A DNA stretch of 64,000 nucleotides from Nitrospira_D sp019636945 (GTDB lineage: Bacteria; Nitrospirota; Nitrospiria; Nitrospirales; Nitrospiraceae). The position numbers were made by a program, and so were the translations under genes. The DNA lies in NCBI RefSeq assembly GCF_047338595.1, contig NZ_JBLFBO010000009.1:1-64000 (forward strand), given 5' to 3'. The notes under the pieces are model-generated. The model was not told the origin of the DNA, ran no database searches, and was given only the letters and a program-made list of their open reading frames with translations. Of this stretch, positions 26,425 to 35,847 are shown piece by piece. Positions within the stretch are counted from its first letter, which is position 1. Each line of letters opens with the position of its first letter.

Positions 26425-27534
26425 TCAGTTCTTAAAGAGGAGTAGGTGAGAAAGCTCGCGAAGGAGTCGGTCATTCTCAGACCTCGTTCGCACCGCGAGT
26501 CGAACGGATCGTGAGTTGGCACCGGGCACTGAAGAGCAATCTCGAATCAATACCCTTTTTCTTCGCAATCGTTCAGTGATATCGCGTGCAGGGTGAGCAC
26601 GAGGGAGCTCGACAAGACAGTAGTTCGCATAGGTGGGTATCACCGTACAGCCAGGTAACGCGGCCAGCTTTCTTCGAAATCGTTCGCGCTCCTGTGTCAT
26701 GAATGTCAGGCTTGTTCGCGCATGGGCCTCGTCGTTGAGGGCCGCCAATGCCGCAACTTGCCCCATCGTACCGACCGACCAAGGAGGGAGCTGTCGTTGA
26801 ATCCGTCTGATCGTTGTCTGTGCCGACACCGCATAGCCTACACGCAATCCGGGTAAGGCATAGAACTTGGTCATACTGCGTAGGACCACGACATGTGGCC
26901 AAGAGACCGCCCGGCGCAAGACCGACCGGTCAGAACAGTAATCGGCAAACGATTCATCAATGATCAGCCAAAGACCTCGCTTGCGAGCAGACCCGGCCAA
27001 TCGTATCAGATCATCGACGGTACAGGCCTGCCCTGTCGGGCTATTGGGGTGACAGAGCATCACGCTGTCAAAGGAGCGCCCCTCGTTCCGGCCTGTCTCC
27101 ATGGCCCGACAAAGACGATCGACCGGAATGGCATAGTCGTCCATTCGATCAGCATAGAGTGTTGTGGTCTCTGTTCCAGCTCGCCTCATGGCTGCGGCAT
27201 ATTCTGAAAAAGTGGGCTGGACGACAAGGAGGCGATGGATACCCAACGCACGAGGCAGCGCGTCGATCAACTCCGTAGAGCCGTTCCCAACCACGATCTG
27301 GTCTGGGTTTATCCGCCAGAATGCAGCCAACGCTTGGCGAAGCTCCCAACAGTCCGGGTCCGGATAATGGGCCAGTAGATGCATGGAAGAGGCAATGGCT
27401 TTCCACACATGTGGAGAAGGGCCCAAGGGATTGATGCTTGCACTGAAATCGACGATATCGCCTGGATCACATGCCAGCGCTCGTGCGACACGATAGATAT
27501 TCCCACCATGTAAGGCCTTGTTCACACGAGCCAT
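26425..27534 (-). CDS. cobD: Threonine-phosphate decarboxylase CobD
   Basis: A 369-residue PLP-dependent fold-type I enzyme. It opens 'HGGNIYRVARALACDPGDIVDFSASINPLGPS', the CobD hallmark, and the PLP lysine is in 'VLRSMTKFYALPGLRVGY'. The C-terminal Arg contact region is 'SRSVRLAVRT'. It decarboxylates L-threonine O-3-phosphate to (R)-1-amino-2-propanol phosphate, the linker of the nucleotide loop. Histidinol-phosphate aminotransferase is the close paralogue, but the opening motif and the next gene, cbiB, favour CobD. It overlaps cbiB by 13 bases. Confidence 0.92.
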   Translation of the reverse strand: MARVNKALHGGNIYRVARALACDPGDIVDFSASINPLGPSPHVWKAIASSMHLLAHYPDPDCWELRQALAAFWRINPDQIVVGNGSTELIDALPRALGIHRLLVVQPTFSEYAAAMRRAGTETTTLYADRMDDYAIPVDRLCRAMETGRNEGRSFDSVMLCHPNSPTGQACTVDDLIRLAGSARKRGLWLIIDESFADYCSDRSVLRRAVSWPHVVVLRSMTKFYALPGLRVGYAVSAQTTIRRIQRQLPPWSVGTMGQVAALAALNDEAHARTSLTFMTQERERFRRKLAALPGCTVIPTYANYCLVELPRAHPARDITERLRRKRVLIRDCSSVPGANSRSVRLAVRTRSENDRLLRELSHLLLFKN

Positions 27535-28478
27535 CTGAGTCCTATGGCCAGAAGAACAGCTAACATACTGGCTATTGCCATCACCTTCGTTGCCGGGACG
27601 ATGTCGTCTGGTTCGACACAGCGCCCATCGAGGCCAAGCGTTGGACGGTTATGTGGAATACCGTCATAGAAATTGGTGCCACCGAGTCTCACACCCAACA
27701 CACCGGCCATCGCTGCCTCAGGTCTCCCGCTGTTGGGACTGGGATGCTTCCCGCCATCCCGTATGAACACACGCCATCCCCGACAGACGGATTCCCGTTG
27801 TCTGGCCATCAAGCCGGCACCAAGAATCAAGAGCATCGCCGCAAGACGAGCCGGAATCCAGTTGGCCAGATCATCCAGTCGAGCCGATGCCCATCCAAAA
27901 TCAGCATACCGGGTATCGCGGTGCCCAATCATAGAATCAAGCGTGTTGATCGCCTTGTAGGCCAAAGCCAGAGGGGCACCACCGATTGCCAAGTACAGGA
28001 GAGGCGCAACCACACCATCTGCCGAACTTTCTGCGACCGTCTCGACCGTCGCACGAGCCACCTCGGATGGGGAGAGTCCGTCCGTGTCTCGCCCGACAAT
28101 CATCCCTACCGCTCGGCGCGCAGCTGAGAGATTTCCCCCCTGGAGTGGGCCATCCACTGCATGGGCATGGTCCCAGAGGTCCCTCGCAGCCAGCGTCATC
28201 CACGCCATGATGATCGAGAGAGCATACCCCAACCATTCCGCAACCTGTTTGGCCTCTTCAATGATCACTGTGGCAAGCACGAAGGTCACGGTCGGCAATC
28301 CGATGGCGAGACAAATTCCTGCGAGGCGAAGGTTGATCGCTCTTCGGCAGATCCTCCGCACTCCATGATCACACCATGCAATACATCGTCCCATCACACG
28401 AACGGGGTGCGGCAACCAGTGAGGATCACCAAGCAGTGCATCTACTACAGCCGCAGCAAGAAGTTCGCCGCCGGTCAT
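27522..28478 (-). CDS. cbiB: Adenosylcobinamide-phosphate synthase CbiB
   Basis: A 318-residue integral membrane enzyme. 'DALLGDPHWLPHPVRVMGRCI' at the N-terminus, 'VETVAESSADGVVAPLLYLAIGG' in the middle and 'GVLGVRLGG' near the end are the family motifs. It attaches aminopropanol phosphate to cobyric acid at the inner membrane. It overlaps cobS by 4 bases upstream and cobD by 13 bases downstream, so the nucleotide-loop genes are translated as a coupled unit. Confidence 0.94.
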   Translation of the reverse strand: MTGGELLAAAVVDALLGDPHWLPHPVRVMGRCIAWCDHGVRRICRRAINLRLAGICLAIGLPTVTFVLATVIIEEAKQVAEWLGYALSIIMAWMTLAARDLWDHAHAVDGPLQGGNLSAARRAVGMIVGRDTDGLSPSEVARATVETVAESSADGVVAPLLYLAIGGAPLALAYKAINTLDSMIGHRDTRYADFGWASARLDDLANWIPARLAAMLLILGAGLMARQRESVCRGWRVFIRDGGKHPSPNSGRPEAAMAGVLGVRLGGTNFYDGIPHNRPTLGLDGRCVEPDDIVPATKVMAIASMLAVLLAIGLRWLV

Positions 28479-29248
28479 GCGAACCGAAACAAGAGCGGAA
28501 TGGATAGGAGGAAGAGAATCTCGATGACCTCATTCATGGCCCCAAGCGTATCGCCGGTAATCCCACCGAACCATCTACGGCACCCCCACCAACCTATCAG
28601 CACGACAACTACCCCGGCCATCATGACGACGAACGAGGTGACGATGCCGAAACCTACACCCAGTCCCATGGCCACAAGAAGTGTGGCCACGAGGACGTGT
28701 CGCCACGAGAGATGGGTAAGAAACGGAGCGGCTAAGCCTCCTTCCGCCCTGGCGTAGGGAGAAACCCATGCGGAGGTTACCATGGCCCAACGGCCGACCG
28801 CAGGCATACAACACAGCGCAGACACTCGCAATTCGTGAGGTAACACCATCAAGCCGGCATAACGGAGAAGCAGCGAGAGAAAGAGCCCGGTGGCACCGAG
28901 TGCACCGACCTGGGGATCGCGCATGATCGACAGTCGTTCGGCCGAGGTGCAACCGCCGGCCAGGCCATCCAACGTATCGGCCAATCCATCCTGATGGAGT
29001 CCGCGTGTCAGCAGCACGAGGAGCACGATCAATAAGGCATTCACCACGATACCGTCAAAGACCACCTGCAATGCCATATCAGCAACAACCAGGCCACCAC
29101 CGATCAGCAAGCCCACGACGGGATACCAGGCCATCGACGCCGCGAGCTCAGGCGCCGTCGGTTCATGATGCACTCTGCTCAGAGGAATGGTCGTCAGAAA
29201 ATGCCAGGCGAAGATGAATGGACGGGCGACGGCTCCCATAGGCATCAC
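28475..29248 (-). CDS. cobS: Adenosylcobinamide-GDP ribazoletransferase CobS
   Basis: A 257-residue polytopic membrane protein. 'FAWHFLTTIPL' near the start and 'LLTRGLHQDGLADTLDGLAGG' are the CobS signature; the Asp residues in the latter bind metal for the transfer. It joins alpha-ribazole phosphate to adenosylcobinamide-GDP to make cobalamin (phosphate). About six hydrophobic segments are visible. It overlaps cobT by 4 bases and cbiB by 4 bases. Confidence 0.94.
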   Translation of the reverse strand: MMPMGAVARPFIFAWHFLTTIPLSRVHHEPTAPELAASMAWYPVVGLLIGGGLVVADMALQVVFDGIVVNALLIVLLVLLTRGLHQDGLADTLDGLAGGCTSAERLSIMRDPQVGALGATGLFLSLLLRYAGLMVLPHELRVSALCCMPAVGRWAMVTSAWVSPYARAEGGLAAPFLTHLSWRHVLVATLLVAMGLGVGFGIVTSFVVMMAGVVVVLIGWWGCRRWFGGITGDTLGAMNEVIEILFLLSIPLLFRFA

Positions 29249-30300
29249 AACTTGTTTGCCACCCCGGCTTCTTCGAACGTCGCCATCTCCGTATAGACTT
29301 TGACGGCTGCACAGACGAGATCCATCCCTAAGCAGGCTCCGGTCCCCTCGCCGAGTCGAAAATCGAGATCAAACAGCGGGGTCAATCCCAACTGGTTCAG
29401 AATCGCGCGATGCCCCTTCTCGACCGACCGATGCGCGGCAATCAGATAGGCACGACACAACGGCTGAAGTCCTACGGCAATCAACGCCGCGGCACCGGCG
29501 ATAAATCCATCCAACACGACAGGCACACGGGAGGCGGCGGCACCGAGCATCAGCCCAGCCAGTCCAGCGATTTCCAATCCCCCGATCTTTGCCAACACAC
29601 CGATCGGATCGGACGGCTTCGGACGATGCAGATCGAGAGCCTGTTGAATCACACGTACCTTGTGCGCACGATCTGACTCCTGAATACCTGTCCCGTGTCC
29701 GGTGACCTCTTCTACAGGCCGACCGGTCATCACCGCCGTAATGGCCGCGCTGGGAGTCGTATTCCCGATTCCCATCTCCCCTGTTCCGATGAGACCGATA
29801 CCCTCCCGTACAGCCTCTGTCGCCAAGTCGATCCCCACCTGGACGGCTTGCTCCGCCTGCTCCCGCATCATCGCCGGCTCCCGCATCACATTGCCTGTCC
29901 CATTCATGATTTTTCGGTGAATCAACCCAGGGACGGTCTTAAAGTCATAATCAACTCCGATATCGACCACACGGACAACCACGCCCGCGTGCCTGGCGAG
30001 TACGTTCACGCCGGCGCCACCTCGTAGGAAGTTCAGCACCATTTGAGGGGTGACCTCACGCGGATAGGCACTCACACCTTCTGCCGTGACACCATGATCG
30101 GCGGCAAAGGTGAACACCATTCCCCGGGGGATAGTGGGCTTCAACTCGCCGGTCATGGTGACGTAGGCTGTGGCCAACTCCTCAAGCTTGCCAAGGCTGC
30201 CGAGTGGCTTGGTCAGCCGACCCAAATGAGTCTGTGCTTTCGTGTGCAACGCTGGGTCAAGCGGCTGAATCTGATGACAGACATCCTGAATCGACATCAC
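29245..30300 (-). CDS. cobT: Nicotinate-nucleotide-dimethylbenzimidazole phosphoribosyltransferase CobT
   Basis: A 351-residue CobT. Family motifs include 'LGRLTKPLGSLGKLEELA', 'FAADHGVTAEGVSAYP', 'FLRGGAGVNVLARHAG' and 'GIGNTTPSAAI'. The catalytic glutamate is in 'RLGEGTGACLGM'. It makes alpha-ribazole 5-phosphate from the dimethylbenzimidazole supplied by BluB. It lies 10 bases after cobU. The presence of bluB in the same operon supports true B12 as the product. Confidence 0.95.
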   Translation of the reverse strand: MMSIQDVCHQIQPLDPALHTKAQTHLGRLTKPLGSLGKLEELATAYVTMTGELKPTIPRGMVFTFAADHGVTAEGVSAYPREVTPQMVLNFLRGGAGVNVLARHAGVVVRVVDIGVDYDFKTVPGLIHRKIMNGTGNVMREPAMMREQAEQAVQVGIDLATEAVREGIGLIGTGEMGIGNTTPSAAITAVMTGRPVEEVTGHGTGIQESDRAHKVRVIQQALDLHRPKPSDPIGVLAKIGGLEIAGLAGLMLGAAASRVPVVLDGFIAGAAALIAVGLQPLCRAYLIAAHRSVEKGHRAILNQLGLTPLFDLDFRLGEGTGACLGMDLVCAAVKVYTEMATFEEAGVANKL

Positions 30301-30310
30301 GCTCCTTTCC

Positions 30311-30871
30311 TCACTTCAGGCGAAGCGGTAGTCCACTGACCGCCAGATAGGCTTCATTCGCCCCTGCAGCAAGGCATTGATTCACTCGTCCGGAAAGATC
30401 ACGGAACGCTCGCACTGATGGTTCAACTGGGACAAGGCCCGACCCTAACTCATTACTGACGATGATCACTGTGGCCCCGGTGCGCCGCATCGCGTCAAGA
30501 AGTGTTCCTACACGCGCAAGAATGACTGATTCCCCGAGACCAATCCCGACCAAATTACTCAACCAGAGAGTCACACAATCAAACACGACGATCCGGTACT
30601 CTGACCCCTGTTTGGCAAACCAGGCCTCCACATCAAGAGGCTCTTCAATCGTCTGCCATTCGGCTGAACGGGTCGCCCGATGCCTCGCAATGCGTTCCAC
30701 CATTTCGGCATCAAGCCCCTGCCCAGTCGCGACAAATGCACGTGGCCCCCGCGAGCCCGCTAACTGAAGCGCGATCTCGCTTTTCCCGGACGAGGCCCCA
30801 CCCAACACGACAATAATACGACTCTTGGGTCGTCCGACAGACCGAGCGTTACGTCGAGTTCTTGGCGACAT
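30311..30871 (-). CDS. cobU: Adenosylcobinamide kinase / guanylyltransferase CobU
   Basis: A 186-residue CobU. The P-loop is 'VVLGGASSGKSEIALQLAG', the guanylylation region holds 'RIARHRATRSAEW', and 'VIIVSNELGSGLVPVEPSVR' is the typical second signature. It phosphorylates adenosylcobinamide and then transfers GMP. I choose the ATG at 30871, which overlaps the end of the adenosyltransferase gene by 23 bases; a frame open further upstream would add 24 residues entirely inside that gene. It is followed closely by cobT. Confidence 0.93.
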   Translation of the reverse strand: MSPRTRRNARSVGRPKSRIIVVLGGASSGKSEIALQLAGSRGPRAFVATGQGLDAEMVERIARHRATRSAEWQTIEEPLDVEAWFAKQGSEYRIVVFDCVTLWLSNLVGIGLGESVILARVGTLLDAMRRTGATVIIVSNELGSGLVPVEPSVRAFRDLSGRVNQCLAAGANEAYLAVSGLPLRLK

Positions 30872-31445
30872 CCCGTTCCCACAAAAATTCCGGTTCGCCC
30901 TGTGTCTTGGCCACCCATCGAGCCAGGACAAATAAGGCATCACTCAGCCGATTGACGAACTTGATGATGGTCGGATCAACTGGTTCAATTTTTGAGAGCG
31001 CGACACACAAGCGCTCGGCTCGACGGCAAATCGTCCTGGCCTGGTGGAGAAAACCCGACACTTTTCCCCCTCCGGGAAGGATGAACTCTTTAAGCGGTTC
31101 CAAACTCTTCTGGCATCGATCGATCATCTTTTCAAGCCGTGTGACATCGCTCGCCAGTACTTGCGGCATATTCTTGAACGTCTGCCCTGGTGTCGTCGCC
31201 AAAATACTCCCGACATCGAAGAGCTTGTTCTGCACCCATCGAAGCTCATCTTCCAACTGGCCGGCCCGTTTGTTGTGCTCGACAATTTCTTGATTGAAAA
31301 CCCGAACTATTCCGATTGAAGAATTCAATTCATCGACGGTGCCGTACGCCTCGACCCGAAGACTGTCCTTCCACACCGGTTGCCCGCCGGCGAGTCTGGT
31401 TTTTCCCGCGTCTCCCGTTCTTGTATAGACCTTGGTAATCCGCAT
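30849..31445 (-). CDS. PduO-type cob(I)alamin adenosyltransferase
   Basis: A 198-residue PduO-type ATP:corrinoid adenosyltransferase. The ATP-binding 'KVYTRTGDAGKTRLAGGQ' opens the protein, and 'ARTICRRAERLC' and 'KFVNRLSDALFVLARW' are the conserved C-terminal helices. It installs the 5'-deoxyadenosyl ligand. The ATG at 31445 fits the family N-terminus; an upstream in-frame ATG would add 21 unrelated residues. Its first 116 bases lie inside the 3' end of bluB in another frame, an unusually long overlap. It overlaps cobU by 23 bases. Confidence 0.92.
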   Translation of the reverse strand: MRITKVYTRTGDAGKTRLAGGQPVWKDSLRVEAYGTVDELNSSIGIVRVFNQEIVEHNKRAGQLEDELRWVQNKLFDVGSILATTPGQTFKNMPQVLASDVTRLEKMIDRCQKSLEPLKEFILPGGGKVSGFLHQARTICRRAERLCVALSKIEPVDPTIIKFVNRLSDALFVLARWVAKTQGEPEFLWERDVAKNST

Positions 31446-32130
31446 ACCCGTTGCTCCCCTTGTCCGAACTTTGATTCCCCCATGCTTCATAGTGAATGAG
31501 CTGATCAACTGGAATCCGCTCCCGCCACCCCGCCGTCTCTAAATCAGGAGCCTGTTCAAATTTCGAGACATACCCTAAACACAAGTAGGCCAGAATCGTC
31601 ACCGATTGAGGAACGCCAACCACTTGCTTCAGCGCCTGATGATCCAGGATGCTGACCCAGCCGACCCCGATCCCTTCCGCCCTGGCAGCCAGCCAAAGAT
31701 TTTGAACCGCGCAACAGGTACTATACAAGTCCGTCGCACGCACCGTGGAGCGCCCAAGGACTTGAGGCCCACCGCGTCGTCGGCTGCATGTGATACACAG
31801 ATTGATCGGTGCTTCCTCAATGCCTTCCAACTTCAACCGCCGGTACAGTGCTCCCTTGGCGCCTGCATATCGGGCAGCAGCTTTGGTGTTGGCATCGATG
31901 AAGAGGTCCTTCACCGCACGTTTCGTTGCACCATTGCGGATGACCACAAAATCCCATGGCTGCATGAAGCCGACTGATCCGGCATGATGAGCCGCCGTTA
32001 ACAATCGCATCATCACCGGATCAGAGATTGGCTTCGGCAGAAAGTTCCGACGCACGTCACGGCGTTCGAAAATCACCCGATACACCGCCTCACGCTCTGG
32101 CTCAGAAAATCGTCCCTGTGGTCGGCTCAT
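31330..32130 (-). CDS. bluB: 5,6-dimethylbenzimidazole synthase BluB
   Basis: A 266-residue nitroreductase-fold enzyme. 'VIFERRDVRRNFLPKPISD' at the start and 'AHHAGSVGFMQPWDF' and 'AEGIGVGWVSILD' match BluB, which cannibalises FMNH2 with oxygen to make the lower ligand of B12. The usual end of BluB proteins, around 'LIHYEAWG', is at about residue 220. Here a basic, low-complexity tail of about 45 residues continues, encoded in the 116 bases that overlap the adenosyltransferase start. The tail may be translated but is unlikely to matter for catalysis. It lies 24 bases downstream of the CWC gene. Confidence 0.9.
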   Translation of the reverse strand: MSRPQGRFSEPEREAVYRVIFERRDVRRNFLPKPISDPVMMRLLTAAHHAGSVGFMQPWDFVVIRNGATKRAVKDLFIDANTKAAARYAGAKGALYRRLKLEGIEEAPINLCITCSRRRGGPQVLGRSTVRATDLYSTCCAVQNLWLAARAEGIGVGWVSILDHQALKQVVGVPQSVTILAYLCLGYVSKFEQAPDLETAGWRERIPVDQLIHYEAWGNQSSDKGSNGYADYQGLYKNGRRGKNQTRRRATGVEGQSSGRGVRHRR

Positions 32131-32154
32131 TCTAATCTCGACTCGGCCTACTCG

Positions 32155-32358
32155 TTACCTGATGGACGACGATCGTGGTCCCAACTCACCAGTTGCCACT
32201 TTTCCTAGGCAGATCTGGCAGAGACAGTCCGTAAACTGTGCGGCGATCCAGTCCATCTGCTGCTCTGTAATCCCCAATGTGCCACACCAACATTGGTACC
32301 CGACACATTGAAACGACTGACCACAGTGTTCACAGACCTTTTCAACAGGACCCCTCAT
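32155..32358 (-). CDS. Small cysteine-rich CWC-type protein
   Basis: A 67-residue protein with a CWC-type cysteine-rich fold: 'CEHCGQSFQC' then 'YQCWCGTLGI' and 'DCLCQICL', giving eight cysteines arranged for metal binding. Function of the family is not established. I start at the ATG at 32358; the longer open frame would overlap cbiA. It lies 14 bases after cbiA and 24 before bluB, inside the cobalamin operon, which suggests a role in or near corrinoid metabolism (inference from context only). Confidence 0.7.
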   Translation of the reverse strand: MRGPVEKVCEHCGQSFQCVGYQCWCGTLGITEQQMDWIAAQFTDCLCQICLGKVATGELGPRSSSIR

Positions 32359-32372
32359 TCCTCTACCTTCAG

Positions 32373-33770
32373 TTAGTAGGCCCCTGATCCTGATGCGTAT
32401 TGGGCGGTGCGACGTGCCGAGTCGACTAGCGCCGCTGCGCAAGTCGGTTGGCTCCCAAAATGCAGATGCGTATAGAGCCCCAACGTATTGGAAGTCAGCA
32501 TGCCATCGCACCCCTTCGACTCACCTTGCGCATCGGTCAACATGCACGCATAAGCCATTGGGCCTTTTGGTGCAATCGTCGAATAATGAAACTCATGCCC
32601 CCGCGCAGTGAGTCCAGTTGGCCCGATGACACAAGACCGGGTCACCTCAAGCGCGCGATACCCCAAGGTCATCTTCGCATGCTGCATGGTCGAATCAGCC
32701 TGAAAGAGCCCCACCATTTCATGCAAACGGCCGTCACAATCTCTCAGGCCCTCTGTGAGATACATCATGCCCCCGCATTCCGCATAAATCGTCCCACCTT
32801 GCGCGCCGAATTGTTTGATCGCCGACTTCATGGGCCTGTTGGCCGCTAAGGCTGGACCGTGCAATTCGGGATACCCTCCGCCCAGATAAAGCATGCCCAG
32901 ATCATCGGGAAGCTTAGCATCATGCAGTGGAGAAAATACAACTAGTTCGCCTCCTTCTGCTTCGAGCAATTCCAAATTATCCGCATAGTAAAAGCAAAAG
33001 GCCTGGTCCTGTGCCACGCCAATACGAACGGTCTTGGGTCGACAATGCAGGAGAGGACTTGCAGCTTCCGCCAAGGGAGCGCATGAGTGTGCAAGAGCTT
33101 CGATCCGATCGAGGTCGACAGTCTCCAAGGCAGCTTTCGCCAACCGATGATAAAGACTCCGATCCGGTTGTTCATGACCCATGGTGAGGCCAAGGTGCCG
33201 ATCGGTGATGATCAACTCTGGATCAGAACACAGATACCCAAGCACTATGACATCCGTCGCATTCTCTACCGCGGTTTTGAGCAACTTGTAATGGCCTTCA
33301 CTGTTGACCCTGTTAAACACCACGCCTGCCACATGTACGGCAGGATCAAAGCGCGCATACCCTGCCACCATCGCTGCGGCAGAACGAGCCAAGGCACTGC
33401 CGTCGATGACCAGAATAACCAGGGCATCCAATTGTTTGGCCAGTTCCGCGGTACTCCCACTCTCGCTGAGTGGAGCGCTACTGTCGAAGAGCCCCATCAT
33501 TCCTTCGATCACGGAGAGGTCAGCATCCTCCGCAGCACGCGTAAAGATCCCCAGGTTGCCCTGTGTTCCCAACATCCACCCATCAAGATTCCTCGACTGC
33601 CTTCCCGTCGCCGCCCGATGATGACTGGGATCGATAAAGTCCGGCCCCGCCTTGAACGGCTGAACCTGGCGGCCCCGTTCCCGTAAGGCCGCCAGAATGG
33701 CCAGCGTTGCGGTTGTTTTCCCGACACCGCTGTGCGTGCCGGCTATCACCAGTCGTGGATACTGTTTCAT
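32373..33770 (-). CDS. cbiA: Cobyrinic acid a,c-diamide synthase CbiA (CobB)
   Basis: A 465-residue amidotransferase. The P-loop 'VIAGTHSGVGKTTATLAIL' and 'QPFKAGPDFIDPSHH' are diagnostic. The glutaminase half has the nucleophile Cys in 'TIYAECGGMMYLTEGL', and the C-terminal His is in 'LYTHLHFGSQP'. It amidates the a and c side chains of cobyrinic acid with glutamine and ATP. It starts 6 bases after btuB stops, so it is almost certainly expressed from the btuB leader. Earlier corrin-ring genes are not in the window. Confidence 0.94.
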   Translation of the reverse strand: MKQYPRLVIAGTHSGVGKTTATLAILAALRERGRQVQPFKAGPDFIDPSHHRAATGRQSRNLDGWMLGTQGNLGIFTRAAEDADLSVIEGMMGLFDSSAPLSESGSTAELAKQLDALVILVIDGSALARSAAAMVAGYARFDPAVHVAGVVFNRVNSEGHYKLLKTAVENATDVIVLGYLCSDPELIITDRHLGLTMGHEQPDRSLYHRLAKAALETVDLDRIEALAHSCAPLAEAASPLLHCRPKTVRIGVAQDQAFCFYYADNLELLEAEGGELVVFSPLHDAKLPDDLGMLYLGGGYPELHGPALAANRPMKSAIKQFGAQGGTIYAECGGMMYLTEGLRDCDGRLHEMVGLFQADSTMQHAKMTLGYRALEVTRSCVIGPTGLTARGHEFHYSTIAPKGPMAYACMLTDAQGESKGCDGMLTSNTLGLYTHLHFGSQPTCAAALVDSARRTAQYASGSGAY

Positions 33771-33776
33771 GCAACC

Positions 33777-35810
33777 CTAGAGCGGTAGATCGTAATTGAT
33801 CCGTACACCACCAAATATGGAACGGATCGGCGTCCCGAAGAACAGTGTCTCTTCGTATTTCTCGTTGAAGATGTTGTCCAAGCGGAGATAGGTTTGCAGG
33901 TACTTCGTCACGTCATAGCTCGCCGACAGATTCCAGACGACAAACGAGGGAGTAGGATTTCCATTCCCAGTATTGCCGAACCGCTCGCCGACATAGCGCC
34001 CCTCCAGACTGGCCTGCAACCTTTCTATGGGCTGATACCGGAGTACCGTCGAAATCTGATGGAGCGGCCATTTCGGAAGACGTGTGTCCGCGCCACCACT
34101 GATATCCCGCGTCGCTGCGTAGGTATATTGGATCTGCAGATCCAAGTTCTTCACCCATGGCCCGTCACGATAGAGTTTCAGCTTTGTGCTGACCTCCACA
34201 CCTTCCGCTCGAGCCAAGCCGACATTCTGCGCACAGAACCCAAAAGACCCAGGCTCCGTACAGACAGCAGGATCGAAGACCGACAAAATAAGATTGCGGT
34301 AGCGGGTCCAAAAATACCCGACGCTGATGCTGCCTCGATCATTCGGCAATGCCTGTTCGAGGGCCACATCAAACGCTTGGCTCTTTTCAGGTTTCAAATT
34401 GGAGTTACCAAAACCCGGGAAAAACAGCTGATTGATCGTGGGGGCCCGAAAACCGGTCGAGTAGCTGCCTCTGAACTTTGTGCCGGTCTCCTTGAGCAGA
34501 TATCCCCCGGTCACTCGATAGGTCGTCGCGCTTCCGAATACGTTGTACTCATCCTGTCGGATACCCGCCGTACCAAATACACGATCCCAGAGATTCAACT
34601 GTGCTTCTCCAAAGCCAGCATGGCTACTGACGGATTTGTTCTCAAAAACGGTGGTGCTGGTCAAGAGATCACGATAGTCGCCTCTCTGTTCGCGAAACTG
34701 ATATCCCGCCGTCAATCTAAGCGGTTTGCCGACTTGGATATTGTGCTGCCATTCAATTCGATTACTCGTGGTTCCGATTTGAGACCGAAACGGGGATCCA
34801 ATGGATCCCGTGGCTCCCGTCACAAGACTCCGTTCCACCGCGCCACCGTCACTCACCAGATTTTCAGTGGCCCGTGACAAGATCAGTTGTTGCGACCACC
34901 AGGCGGTGATCGGTTGCATGTAATTTCCTGCAAACACATATTGGACACTTTTGGATCTGGCACCAAACACATCCGCCGGCTCTGACGCGAAGGTCGTCGA
35001 ATTAAACGTAAAGCCGTCAAAATTCACACTGCCGTCAAGCCAACGAAAACTAAACTCCAGCCGTCCGTCCTTCGGCAGGTCCGCACCCAGTCGAACAGAT
35101 CCTTGCCAGTTGTGGTAGCCATCACGCTCAGCTGCGCCACGTCGGTAGTTGATCGCTGAAAATCCGGCCGTATCCAAACGGGCGATCGAGCCTGAAAAAT
35201 CAATCGGTCCTTTCTTTCCGGCCAGACTGCCTCCTTCTCGAATCGTATTGAATGATCCATATTCGACAAAACCTGAGACGTTGGGTTTCTCTTGTCCCCG
35301 CTTGGTCGTGATGTTGATCACACCACCCATGGCATCCGACCCCCAGAGCATGCTCTGGCTCCCACGCAAAATTTCGATTCGTTCGATGTTGTCGGACGTG
35401 AGATTCGCGAAATTGTAACTGCCCAGGGTGGCACTGTTGACGATCGCCCCATCAGTCAACACGAGTGTCTGCTCAGGCGTTCCCCCGCGCATGCGCACAT
35501 CAACCGTTGTGCCGAGTCCTCCACTTTGAAAGACCGCAAGACCCGATGACCATCGAAGCGCTTCGGCGACTGTTCTGATTTTCCGTTGTTGGATCTCCTC
35601 GCCGGTGATGACCTCAACGGCACTGGTGACTTGTTTGGCCGGAATTGGGGTCTTCGTCGCACTCACCACGACATCAGGAGCCTCGACGGTCTCCTGTTGA
35701 TCGGCCATGGCGATGTCCTGAGCGAATACAGCGGGGTGCAGAAAGTAGAGAAAGGCGATAAGGAAACAACAGGCAACAACAAACCGGGGACACCGATACA
35801 CACGATGCAT
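33777..35810 (-). CDS. btuB: TonB-dependent outer-membrane receptor, BtuB-like
   Basis: A 677-residue outer-membrane receptor. An N-terminal signal peptide (about residues 1-25, 'VACCFLIAFLYFLHPAVFA') is followed by a plug domain: 'DVVVSATKTPIPAKQVTSAV', 'VDVRMRGGTPEQTLVLTDG' and 'ILRGSQSMLWGSDAMGGVIN'. A beta barrel follows, ending in 'FGGVRINYDLPL'. The B12 riboswitch directly upstream and the cobalamin genes downstream identify the cargo as a corrinoid. I start at the ATG at 35810 behind an AAGGGAGG ribosome-binding site; the frame is open 30 codons further up but that lies in the riboswitch region. Confidence 0.93.
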   Translation of the reverse strand: MHRVYRCPRFVVACCFLIAFLYFLHPAVFAQDIAMADQQETVEAPDVVVSATKTPIPAKQVTSAVEVITGEEIQQRKIRTVAEALRWSSGLAVFQSGGLGTTVDVRMRGGTPEQTLVLTDGAIVNSATLGSYNFANLTSDNIERIEILRGSQSMLWGSDAMGGVINITTKRGQEKPNVSGFVEYGSFNTIREGGSLAGKKGPIDFSGSIARLDTAGFSAINYRRGAAERDGYHNWQGSVRLGADLPKDGRLEFSFRWLDGSVNFDGFTFNSTTFASEPADVFGARSKSVQYVFAGNYMQPITAWWSQQLILSRATENLVSDGGAVERSLVTGATGSIGSPFRSQIGTTSNRIEWQHNIQVGKPLRLTAGYQFREQRGDYRDLLTSTTVFENKSVSSHAGFGEAQLNLWDRVFGTAGIRQDEYNVFGSATTYRVTGGYLLKETGTKFRGSYSTGFRAPTINQLFFPGFGNSNLKPEKSQAFDVALEQALPNDRGSISVGYFWTRYRNLILSVFDPAVCTEPGSFGFCAQNVGLARAEGVEVSTKLKLYRDGPWVKNLDLQIQYTYAATRDISGGADTRLPKWPLHQISTVLRYQPIERLQASLEGRYVGERFGNTGNGNPTPSFVVWNLSASYDVTKYLQTYLRLDNIFNEKYEETLFFGTPIRSIFGGVRINYDLPL

Positions 35811-35847
35811 GAAAACCTCCCTTTGACTCGAAGGGTGTGAATGTTTC

